64,000 bases of DNA, taken from the NCBI GenBank assembly GCA_013399115.1, contig VXAA01006455.1:531927-595926 (forward strand). Reading direction: 5' to 3'. This document shows, piece by piece, positions 36,806-47,428 of this stretch. Origin of the DNA: Anseranas semipalmata. Lineage: Eukaryota; Chordata; Aves; Anseriformes; Anseranatidae. The position numbers and the translations under genes were made by a program. Each line of letters begins with the position of its first letter. The stretch's first letter is position 1. The notes under the pieces were generated by a model that did no database searches, had not been told where the DNA came from, and worked only from the letters and a program-made list of their open reading frames with translations.

Positions 36806-39800
36806 CTGGCAGTGAGATCTGAATGCTGCATTTATATACAATTCGTTCTATGACCTATCATTTACAAACCTCTGAAATAACTAGATTATTATAAATATCT
36901 TCCTTAGTTGAGGCTACTCAAAAGCGTGTTTTTACAGACACACAGAACAGTCGCCAGATGATTGGAAACTGCTCTGACTTTTTCAACAAAGAAAGAATTG
37001 ATTAGTGAGTTAAATTGCACAATGTATGTTTTGCTTCCTGTCTGACTCCCAAACATGTAAGGAAGGTTTCCAAAATATCCACTTCAGTAGCAAACACATA
37101 TATGAACAGACACTTGTTTCTGTGAGCAGTTTTGCTGACAAAGTCTGTTTGTACAAATATTTATGGAAAACAAATCAAAGTAGTTTCTACTAGTATTGAA
37201 ACAAATTTCTATTTTTTTTTTAATCCAAAGCAATGCAGTGTCTGTTCATGTTACTTTAAAAGTGATAAATACCACCAAACAGCTATCTGATACCTTACAA
37301 AGAACTTGACCCAGCTTCCACGATATTAAAATCTTATAGTGGCTTCAGTGGGAACGAGATCAATCTCTACAACCTCTCCACATACTGCCAAAAATATTCT
37401 GTGTTATGTGTTCAGTAAAAACTCTGAATTTACTCAAATAAAACAATATTTACTCACTTTCCACAGAAGCAAAATGCATTTGTTCCCACCCACACCCCCC
37501 GCATACGCACGTATATGAACACATATGCCTGAGCATACTTTTATTGCCAAAAGTTTCATGTAAAAGGTGCCTCTGAGGTGATGTCCATCTAGGCTGAGGA
37601 ACAGAAGTAACGCCTGAACACACTTGGTGGGCTGCCACACTGTAGGATGTTCTGCCAGTTACAAACCATGAGATTCAAAGATAAGCAAATCAGCCTTTTC
37701 ATCCTGATGAGCACAACTCCAGGCTGATAATTCTGATCTATTACAGCCTGTATTTGCACCAGTATACTACATAGAGACAAATGAATGGGAACTAGCTTAA
37801 GTTAGCAGTGAGGCCAATGATAAAGAAAATATCCCCAGTCACACCACTCAGGGAGTGGGTTGAAACTTTGTCCTAGTTCTTTAATTATCCTGACATCAGA
37901 TGTCTAGAGCCACACTCGTGGAGCGACTCAAAAGCCTTCAAATAAAAACAAAAATACTAAACCCAGGAATATCTTTTTTCTTCCATAGGAAAACCACATT
38001 CCTATGCTAAACAGTTATTTATGAAAACTACAATGTGCTTTAAAAAAAAAAAATCAGCATTTTCATATTTTTTAAAAGAGTGCAGCTGAATCAGCTGTCA
38101 GGAATATCTCTATATGCATACGCTGCCAAGAGATTAAAAGAAGTAGGTTTAGAAGGGCTACACGGTGTATTTATTTCTTCAGGTTGAGGTTACAGTCTAA
38201 TATAAATTTTTATTGCCACTTTTGAAGTGCAGAGTCCAGATGGAATGTTTCTGCTCCTTTCTTTTGGAGACAAGTACAGAATACCATTGGACAAATTGCA
38301 CATTTATTCCAGAGGTGCAATTTTGTCCATAGCTGTATTTGAAAGAAAAAAGCCTTTTACCGCAAGTATTAGTTTTCTTGATTTTACTTGGGAAACCCCA
38401 AGAAGGAAGATTTAAGATGATTAAAGAAGATTAAAATTGAACTAATTCCAAATTTTGAGGAGATTACTTATATTTTAATTCCTTCATTTAAAGAAGGGAC
38501 AATGCCATATAGACAACTGGAGAGCTGGCAAAATAATCAAAACCATCTCAGAACTGTTTTGACCAACTACCATATTTCACATCCTTCTAAATTCAGAAAA
38601 CCTGTCATTACAGGAGGTCTTCTGAATCGTGAAAAACTACCAGCAGGGAAATTATGGCAATAATACAAAACCGGTATAAAGTTCAGCAGCAAGAGAGAGG
38701 CATAATTTGGCATGGGAACTACGATAATGCCAAGGAAGGACTTAATCATTCCATTGACTCCTCATTGATTCCAGTAGCACAGCCCACGACATGGTAAATG
38801 AGCCATAATGATAAACTGCATTTCACATCACCTTTCGGCTGTTAGATGCCTGTATCATTAGTCACCTTGTTTAGCCAGGGCACCCTTTCATTGCAATCAG
38901 TACCGCCGTTTATGGATTAAGAAACAGAAGGCAAGCAGGTTTGGCCCCTTGTTAGGTTAAAGGTTGACCAGTGAAGCTGATGACAAAACTCCCGTTAGTT
39001 TCAAAATAGGGTAAGATCTTATCTACTAATTATTATTCCTAATAATCTATAGTTGACACCTCCATCAGCCTCTACACTCCATAAGAAATGAGGATAGCTC
39101 TGGTGCTCTGACAGAAGCTCGGTAGCATCCTGCTATATTTCTGCCAAGGTCCTTGTGGAAGGCACTCTGACAACTGGGTAACGGAAGCAGCACCAGAGGG
39201 AGGGCACGTGGGGGACAACATTTGGGAAACATCACAGAAGCATGAGAGCTTTGCTCTCAAGATACACTTGATACTTCCCAGGTGCTTCATCTGGTAATTT
39301 ATTAATACAAGAACTTAGGAAATGCTTTACACTGTTTCTAAGTTCTTAAGCTGTTTGACAGACCCACAGGCAAATACATTTTTCTCTCTGAACGTCTGAC
39401 TGAGGTTGCTCACATTACAGATAAGTAGAAGACATATTTGCTATCACAGTGGGGAAAAAAATGCAAACAAAAACATCCCATCCCCTTACCCTGAGTGGTG
39501 TGGCACTGAGGTGCTGAGCTTGCTAAAAGCAAAGAGCACACCCAGCTGACACCGCTCCCTCAGAACCTTTCAGTAAGGGCAATCACACTGAGCAAAACAA
39601 CACAGCAAGTCTATCAATTTGCATTTTAGACATTACAGTTTGTGTCTCAGATTCTTCTTGACACACTAAATCAGTCTGCAATTTTTAGGGCTCCTACTCA
39701 GTACAGACCCATTATGCCAGGTTTGTTCTTGGCAGGTCACCTAACTAGCATCACTCTGATAAAAAATCAGGATTCAGTACAAGAGACTTTTGTTGGCAAA

Positions 39801-39810
39801 GCTTTTTTCT

Positions 39811-39864
39811 AATATATATATATATATATACACATATACATATATACATATATATATATATATA
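39811..39864. repeat. (AT)n/(ATAC)n microsatellite
   Basis: About 54 bp of alternating AT interrupted by CACATATACA and a TATATACA, ending TATATATAA. Likely length-polymorphic. Confidence 0.95.
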
Positions 39865-41671
39865 ATTTTCATCAGAACTGGCCCTTTTGTGCCAGACCAG
39901 GTAGGCAAGGACTAGATAGGAAGGTGGAAGAAAAGGATTATTTCCTTGACTTCTTATCCCTTTTGTGTTAGTTACTGCAACTGAAATGCTTAAGGGATAT
40001 GAAAACATGATGTTGGAAGTTAAAAGTAAATTACAAGCTTCTAAATCTAACCTATTATAAGGGCATAGAAAAGAAGGAATTGTGCCCTGAAGGAATCTCC
40101 ATGGCTCTTCCAAGCTCAATTTCACTCAAGTTTATCCTAAGGTAAAATACTTCTTGTGGCTGTTCTCAAAGTGATGAAGCTTGAATACCCTTGTCTTACT
40201 CAGACCAATGTCTTTTCACAGACTTAAATAGTGCATTAATAGTACCATTTAATGTAAATAATAAGTGGCGGTAATCAAATATTTAGATTTTTCTACTTTT
40301 TAGTGCAACTAGTATGCCCCTTGTTCATTTCAACAGAAAATTTTATATGAAGAGCATCATTCAAAAAGGAAAAAAAATGGTCAAATGGTCAAATATCAAC
40401 CACTGTACATCGTGACAATAGGTGGAAAAGTGAGACCTGTAATTTGTAACTGGGAATCTGTGTGATTAACAAACATCTAGGAAAACAAATAAAGTATTAC
40501 TGCAAAGTAAGTATTTCATAAATTTTAACATAAATACTTATTAATTGAAAAGTACATACACTGCGCTCCCCAAGTTTCACACTGTTCCCTGGAGTGCAGT
40601 GCTTCTCAGCTCAGCTCTTTCTCCTGGCCCCATCCACGACTCACATTTACAACTTCCTTGCTGCTTCTTCCACAAGAAACACCCACCATCCTCCTCACCC
40701 TTCCCCAGGCTACATTCAGCTTTTCCATTTTGAGGTCTGCTGGTTTATACACCCAGAAAAGAGCAACATCGTCACCATGCTTCCCCTCTTATATAACAGG
40801 CCACAGATCTGCGCTGTGCATTCTTTAATCATCCTTAAAAAGCTTCTACTATTCTTCAGTCTGCAATGGTTAACGGTCCCTATAGTAAAGACCTGATTTC
40901 AGCTCTGAGATTTTCTTTCTTCACTTCCTAGCCATTGCCTCTTTTTACACACCCAGTAGACTTAAGAGTCCTCAACTACCAAATTTCACACCAGTGCAAT
41001 TATATTTAATCAGCTCTACTTGATATTTCTTTTTGATGAAATTACAAGTCATTTTGACAAGAGCTACTTTCCATAAGTTCTTGTTGATTGGCATTAATTA
41101 TATTGCCTTCTTCTAATTCTTTATTAATTAATCTTTATTAATTTTAATGTGCTGGTCTGTTTTGCAGGGTGCATAACTGGATCTGGATGAGCAAGTATGC
41201 TTTCAAAATGCCAAAGAAACTTGAAATAACAGCAAAGAATTGCATTGCAGAAGCTGCAGTGGTAGGTAGTCAAAACCAAACATCACCTACCCTTAAGCTC
41301 ATAGTGCAGTCCTGACAAAGAAACTCAAATCCACAGAGCAAAGCAGATAGCTTCTTGCAGGAATGGCTGCTGGGTGGCCAGAGCTGGGGGAGGACACAGA
41401 AAAGGAGTGGGAAGCCTCACAGGCTGTCCATCACCAGGTCAAGGGGGGTGAATCCCTGCCGGCCTGCAGAATACCTGACGTGCAGATGTTTTCAAGGACT
41501 TGGGGGCACAGCCTAAATTGCTGTTCCCCTAGCCCATCCCTGCAGCAAGAAAATACACCAGCGCACTGAGCATGCACACAACTTGACCTAAGGACTCTGT
41601 TGTCATAAACATGGTCACTCCACCTTTTAAGCAGGTTTTGCTATTGCTGGGTAGAACCCTACTGAATTTGG

Positions 41672-41703
41672 CAAAAAATAAAAATAAAAAATAAAAATAA
41701 AAA
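41672..41703 (+). repeat. (AAAAT)n microsatellite
   Basis: About six AAAAT/AAAAAT units. Confidence 0.9.
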
Positions 41704-41821
41704 TTTCTGATGTTAAATGATAGGAAAATTGATCCCACGGGGCACTTAGTTGGTGCCACTCTTCAAACGTCCTGTGGCTATCTGGGCGTATCACAGGAAT
41801 CACTTAAAATACTGCCTTTTC

Positions 41822-41841
41822 TTTTTTTTTTTTTTTTTTTT
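41822..41841 (+). repeat. Poly-T run (T20)
   Basis: Twenty consecutive T, about 50 bp outside the 3' end of the adjacent antisense CR1. Confidence 0.9.
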
Positions 41842-41889
41842 AAACTATCAAGCTAACACTGTCTTGACAGATAAATTACAAAATTCAAC

Positions 41890-43075
41890 ATTTGACATAT
41901 ACAGAATTATAGAATATCCCGAGTTGAAAGGGACCCTCAAGGATCATTAAGTCCAGCTCCTGGCTCCCCACAGCACCACCCAGAAATCAGACCATGTATC
42001 TGAGAGCGTTGTCCAAAGGCTTCTTGAACTCTGACAGGCTCGGTGCCATGATCAGTTCCCTGGGGAGCCTGCTCCAGTGCCCGACCACCCTCTCGGTGAA
42101 GAACCTTTTCCTAATGTCCAGTCTGAACCTCCCCTGTCACAGCTCCATGCCGTTCCCTCGGGTCCTGTCACTGTCACCAGAGAGCAGAGATCAGCGCCTG
42201 CCCCTCCGCTCCACTCATGAGGAAGCTGCAGGCCGCCATGAGGCCTCCCCTCAGTCTCCTCTTCTCTGGGCTGAACAAACCATAGCCCTCCTTTGGATGC
42301 TCTCTAATCGTTGTCCTCATACTGTGGTGCCCAAAACTGCAAACAGTACTGGAGGTGAGGCCGCACCAGCACAGAGCAGAGTGGGACAGTCACTTCCCTT
42401 GCTCGGCTAGCAATGCCGTGCCTGATGCACCCCATGGTACGGTTAGTCTTCCTGTCTGCCAGGGCACACTGCTGGCTCATGTCCAGCTTGCTGTCGACCA
42501 GAACGCCCCAATCCCTTTCTGTGGGGCTGCTCTCTAGCTTCTCATTTCCCAGTCTGTACGTATAGCCAGGGTTGCCCCATCCCAGGTGCAGAATCCAGCA
42601 CTGGCTCTTAAACTTCAGGCAGCTGGTGATTACCCAGCCCTCTTGTCTGTCAAGATCTTTCTGCAAGACCTCTCCACCCTCAAGGGAGTCAACAGCTCCT
42701 CCTAATTTAGTATCATCTGCAAACTTCCTTAGTGTGCATTCAAGTCCTGTGTCCAGATCATTTATGAAAACATTAAAGAGAACTGGCCCTAAAATGGTGC
42801 CCTGGGGAACCCCACTAGTGGCTGGCCACCAGCCTGATGTAACCGCATTTACTACAACCCTTTTAGTTCAACCCATCAACCAACTGTTCACCCATCATAC
42901 TCTGTATTTATCTAGCTGTATGCTGGACATTTTGTCCAGAAGGATGCTGCAAGAGACAGTATTGAAAGCTTTGCTAAAATCCCCAAAATCACATCTACTA
43001 GCTTCCTTTCATCACCCAGATGAGTAACCTTGTTGTAAAAGGAAATGAAGTTAGTTAAGCAGGACTTTCCTGCTT
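41890..43075 (-). mobile_element. CR1 LINE, ~1.2-kb 5'-truncated copy
   Basis: The 3' end is at the left: ACAGAATTATAGAATAT is the reverse complement of the CR1 octamer tail. It is followed in order by GAAAGGGACCCTCAAGGATCATTAAGTCCAGCTCC, CCCTGGGGAGCCTGCTCCAGTGCCCGACCACCCTC and CTCAGTCTCCTCTTCTCTGGGCTGAACAAACC, all antisense CR1 3' UTR blocks. The ORF2 tail and reverse-transcriptase core then extend to about 43,075, where similarity to the 'GCAGGACTT' block ends. Other LINE-derived frames on the plus strand (41,994-42,410; 42,572-43,027) are antisense shadows. This is the best-preserved element in the window. Confidence 0.95.
42304..42867 (-). pseudogene. CR1 ORF2 remnant: reverse transcriptase core and C-terminus
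   Basis: A minus-strand frame of about 187 codons lies between an in-frame TGA at 42,868-42,870 and the stop at 42,304. It encodes the C-terminal part of CR1 ORF2p, the endonuclease/reverse transcriptase that copies LINE RNA at a nicked target. Visible RT landmarks, in order, are TSGVPQG (about 42,806-42,826), ILGPVLFNVFINDL, the catalytic FADD motif (42,712-42,723) with DTKLGG behind it, and KDLDRQEGW. The conserved C-terminal RPHLQYCLQFWAPQY block lies near the stop. A motif-A like DFSKAFNTV is readable further upstream near 42,950-42,980, beyond the in-frame stop. The N-terminal endonuclease and most of RT are missing through 5' truncation, so the copy is dead. It has no promoter. Confidence 0.9.
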
Positions 43076-45789
43076 AATATACAATTTGTAGTGACTAATT
43101 CAATAAGCTCTATAAAGGTTTATATAAAGGTACTAGCTCATTCTTTTCTCTCACAGATCACATAGAGAATAGTTTACAAATCATAATTTGCACACATTTA
43201 GAAACCATAAATTTTACTAAGCCCATGAGAATTTACATATGACTCAAAGCACCAGTTTTCAAACTTATTGCATACAATGGTTTACAAAATGGTTTACGTT
43301 TTTGAACAAACAGAACCAATGTACCTTTCTGTACAGATATACAAATTATTAGGCACTGTGGGATTCAAATCTCAGTTACTTCCTTATCTAGAGAAACCCA
43401 GATCTTAACTTGGATATTGGCAACTAACATCCTTTCTGCTGCAGCTTGTGTCAACAATTTAAGCAATTGAGTAATTGTTACTACACTTCAGTACTTAAAC
43501 AAGTAGCGTTTATGTTTTGAGACATACAAATGCCCACCCAAATGTTTGTATTGCTTTTATAAAAAAAAAAAAAAAAAAACACATATGTTTTAGCACGTGG
43601 TACCTCTCCATCTTCATGCCTTAGAATGTACAATGGTATAACTCCAGTGTGCAGTTATAGATAACAGCCCTTCTTCCCTCCTACAAGCTTCTCCTTTTCC
43701 CACCACCAGAGTCTACTGCCCCTTTAAGCTGTGATGAAACAACCATCAGTGCTGTAAACCAGACCACTAGATGATTCAGGTTAAAAGAACTTCATGTTGC
43801 TGGAGGGCTATTCATAAGGATAGTCATTCAACAGTACATCATGCTGGGCATGCCCAAGATTTCATCAGCACAATTGAAGGGAAGGCATAGAGCCAAACCA
43901 GGACAAGAATAAGCATCTGGGGAGGATGAGGGATAGACATTTCTTAACTTTATTACACCCCCAAAATTGCTTCTCAGTGTCCTAAAATTCATGAAGAGCC
44001 ATATGGAAGCAAATTTCAATGGGAGAAGAAGCCAAGGAAAGGTAATAGGAGAACTGGAATAAATAGACAATTTAGGAGAGAGTACTGGGGAACCACAAAA
44101 GAATGAAGAATCCCAAGTGGCCGTAGGAAACCTTCAAAGGTGGAAAATCCTTACAGAGGAGGAAGATGTATGTAACAGCAGTATCATTCAAATCAGAAAA
44201 GGTCAAACCATTAGACATCTGTATTATACTCTAATGAAATGCTGTTGGCAACATGAGCATGAACACTGTGAACTTCAAGTCGGTGTACTGAAAGTGGTGC
44301 AGAAGCACCAAGGAAAAAATCATTCTCTACCAAAGCACAAAGGAAGGAGTTGGAGACCAAAGAGCTCTTTTGTCCTTGAATCCCCAATACCTAGCTTATA
44401 TAGGCGAATGAAAAAGTCCACATCCTCCATTTGTTCCTGAGGATTTTTAAAGCTCCTCTTTACTTGGCCATGCTTTGCTCTTCTATCAGAATTTTTGGTA
44501 AAATACAGGGAATATCATGGCCAGGAGACTACAGTTTCTAAGAAGCTGTATCCTACCTGGTGGGGAGTAAGAATCAGAATATCCCCTACACATTTCATGG
44601 AGAATGCATGCATACAGGATACCAGACTGTAGTCCTTGCACAGCTCCTCTATTGACTCACCTGATCACAAAGCCAGGTTGCTCTCCCCAGCCCAGCAGTT
44701 CATCTCTCTAGTTGTCTTGACCCTTTGTGCTGGCATCCAGACCAGGTGCCTGGTGGGAGCAATCTGTGTTCCTTCACTTCTGCCTGAGAAACCAGGACAT
44801 AGCACAGAGATGGTGCCCACCAGGTCACTGGGACACAAGTACAACTGACCAGGTGCTCCAGCGTCAACTTTGAAGCAACAGACAGGAGGAAGAGAAGAGA
44901 AACTGTAAGCAGTATTATCCCCGCTATTATCCAGAAATAAATTCCAGCTCAAGGTGGGGCACTGTCCAAAGACTTGTGAACTCAAAGATATAAAATCAAG
45001 TGCCAGAAGACAGTGACCTCCCCAAAGTAGGGAATCAGGACACTCTGCAAGCAATTTACCACTTGACATTTATTTTCCTGTGCTTGCCAGGTCAGAAGGT
45101 GTTGGTAAAGCTGGGCAGATCCAGCTGACTGACTGACCAAGCTAAACAATCTCCTATTTTGATACCCATTCTAAGAAGAAAATTCTGAAATCAGTTTATA
45201 GAAAAATATGTATTTGCATGCTCCAGTATCTTCTTTGTGTCTGCAACATGTGGGTGTGGAGGAAATTTGCTGTTTGCAAACAGATGCATAAAGAGGATAT
45301 GTTCATCTTAAAACCCATAATTAGCACTTGCTGCTGTTTTTCTGTGGCTTGTGTGAAAAATGAATTGTACTTGGGCCAAATTCCCTGACTCTTCTGCATC
45401 CCCCTTTCACTAATAGCTGAAGCAGTAAGAAAATGAGGGCTGTGCTAGTTAGTTCCCAATGCAGTAAGATTCACAGAGATGAATGCCACTACTGTATACA
45501 TCTCTGCTGACCCTCCACAGTGGGAGTCAAAATAAGTTTGAAATTATACTGATTCCAATGTAAAAATAAAGACTGCAGAACAAACTAAGCAGCCCAATGA
45601 AAATTACAGTTCACACGGGTCTAGTTATTGGCCTGTTTTTCATATACTATAAACACAGGATTAAGACCTGCACCGAGAATGATAGACATTTACACTAGTA
45701 ATTTTCCAGGCAACACAGCAATTCCTCCCCTCTCCTATATTAACTGACTCCTCAGCCAAATTACTCTGCAGATCATTGAGGTAAAAATT
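43076..45789. other. Non-coding DNA
   Basis: No supported gene. An A19 run lies at 43,561-43,579. Frames of 107 codons (44,117-44,440 plus) and 134 codons (44,665-45,069 minus) lack codon-position bias and splice borders and are not called. Confidence 0.5.
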
Positions 45790-46440
45790 CGTGGGGGGTT
45801 GCAGCCTGTTTTCCAGCCTTTTTTCAGCCTCGCGCCAGATACTGCTCAGGGGTTCTTCCGTCTAATCCTAACCCTATGCCTTGGCCAAACTCGAGCTCCC
45901 CAGCCCCAGAGCCATGGCCCACATGAACAAGCTAGCAGAGGAGAAACGTTTTCACAGCCTGCACTGCTGCTTGCATCCCCTTCCAGCCTCACACACACTG
46001 CCAGTCCAGGCTTTACCCTTCTCCTCCTAGCCCCAATGTTGGTTCCAGGACTGCCAGGGCCCTGAGGTCACCCACAGACCGTACAGGTCCTGCCCTGGTC
46101 CCCTCGGCCTTCCCCCAAACCTGCCCATGGCACAGGACCCCATTTTAGACCGTGGGGCCGTCAGCCCCTGTGCCAACAAGGCCATAGCAGGGCCAGCCTC
46201 CAGCTCTCTGCAGTCCTGCCCTGCCGCAGGCCCCTCCAGGCCAGGCCTGCCCATGGGCCCAGCCCCAAGGAGGTGCCTGACGCCCCAGTGCCCCCAGTGC
46301 CTGCCTCTGGCTGGAGCAGTGCCCCAGGCCCAGCCCTAAGTCCCCATGGGGAGCCCCCAGCCCCTGTAGAGCCCTGACAAGACCCTGCCACTGACTGAGC
46401 CTTTATCCCCATTGACCCGCAGCAACAGCACCAGTCCCTG
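45790..46440. other. GC-rich, C-biased block of unresolved origin
   Basis: About 650 bp abruptly richer in GC than either flank, with strong C over G on the plus strand. It contains recurring CCCCAG, CCAGGCC, CAGTGCC and GCCCAGCCC words and modest CpG. Open frames cover it in several registers on both strands, as expected for stop-poor GC-rich DNA. The sharp edges suggest an inserted element, such as a solo LTR or GC minisatellite, but I find no clear TG...CA termini, target duplication or polyadenylation signal. Confidence 0.35.
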
Positions 46441-47044
46441 TGAAAAAGCTCTCTGTGGAGGAATTCTGTTGAGGCTTACACCATCATCTGGTGTCCAAAT
46501 CAGCACAGTCTGCAATGATGACTTTTTCCATGAAACATCAATATTTAATGGTTCCTGACTGTATGAAACAGAGGCTGGGGCTGTCAATGCTGTTTGACTC
46601 TCAGCCAAAGACTTGGCAAAGCAAATACAAATGAACCACTGTGGGTGCTCCACACTATTATCCATATTCACCAGGAGAACTGCAGAGAAAACATTAGCTG
46701 TAGAAATGACTACACCTAAAATCTGAAATCCTGCATCCTCTTACTAAATATATTATCAATTCAGTCTCTCCTGACTATGTATTGCTTAGGTGAAAGCAAC
46801 GGAAAATATATTGAGCTTCAGAGATTAAAAACTGAATCTTAAAGTTCAGATTTTGATTGTGATCTCTAAGTCCCAGCAAAAGCTCATTGAGTTGCACCAT
46901 AGACAGGTTTCCTATATAAGAAGTTTACATTTCTAGAACAGTATCTCACTGAAGGTGCATCTCCATGACCTTCTCTCCAATGAGGCAATTAACTCTTTGT
47001 CCACTGAGATAAACACCCAGGATAATGGTGGGTTGGAACATGTA
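46441..47044. other. Non-coding DNA between the GC block and a CR1
   Basis: Ordinary AT-rich sequence. The minus frame at 46,336-46,671 straddles the GC block edge and is not supported. Confidence 0.5.
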
Positions 47045-47428
47045 AAGTACAAGGATATGCTGAGACATCTGCGTTTACTCAGCCTTGAAAAGGTGAAGAG
47101 GAGATCTTAGAGCTGTCTACAACTGATGGGAAGGTTTAAAGACCAGGCCAGATGCATTCTTGGAGATGCACAGGGACAGAAGAGTCAAAAGACAAGTTGC
47201 AACATGGGAAATTCCAATTATATATAAAGACTTTTTTCACCATGAAAGCATGGCCAACCAATGGAACAGGGACTCAGGGAATTTGTCCAAATTCCATCCA
47301 GACATATTCAAAGTTCCATGAGACACGACCCCAAGCAACCTGACGTAACTGGGCCTGCTTTGAATAGGGAGTAGGACTGGATAACCTGCAGAGGTTCCTT
47401 CCAACCTGAATTAGTCTGTGATTTTATA
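47045..47428 (+). mobile_element. CR1 LINE, 3' fragment
   Basis: Plus-strand CR1 3' end. It contains TTTACTCAGCCTTGAAAAGGTGAAGAGGAGATCTTAGAG, then AAATTCCAATTATATATAAAGACTTTTTTCACC, then CAACCAATGGAACAGGGACTCAGGGAAT. It ends with GGGCCTGCTTTGAATAGGGAGTAGGACTGGATAACCTGCAGAGGTTCCTTCCAACCTGAATTAGTCTGTGATT. Order and spacing match the family. Substitutions are moderate and the octamer is degenerate. The ORF at 47,152-47,343 is just residual open frame in the element. Confidence 0.9.

Larger units (their letters stand above)
36806..41889. other. Non-coding AT-rich DNA with simple repeats
   Basis: No gene or transposon is recognised. Simple repeats are an AT/AC dinucleotide array (39.81 kb), (AAAAT)n (41.67 kb) and a T20 run (41.82 kb) just before the CR1 3' end. 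Short open frames are not supported. Confidence 0.55.

Noticed and set aside
41994..42410. 138-codon plus ORF over the CR1
   Set aside because: It is the antisense of CR1 3' UTR and ORF2 sequence.
42572..43027. 151-codon plus ORF over the CR1
   Set aside because: Antisense shadow of the reverse-transcriptase region.
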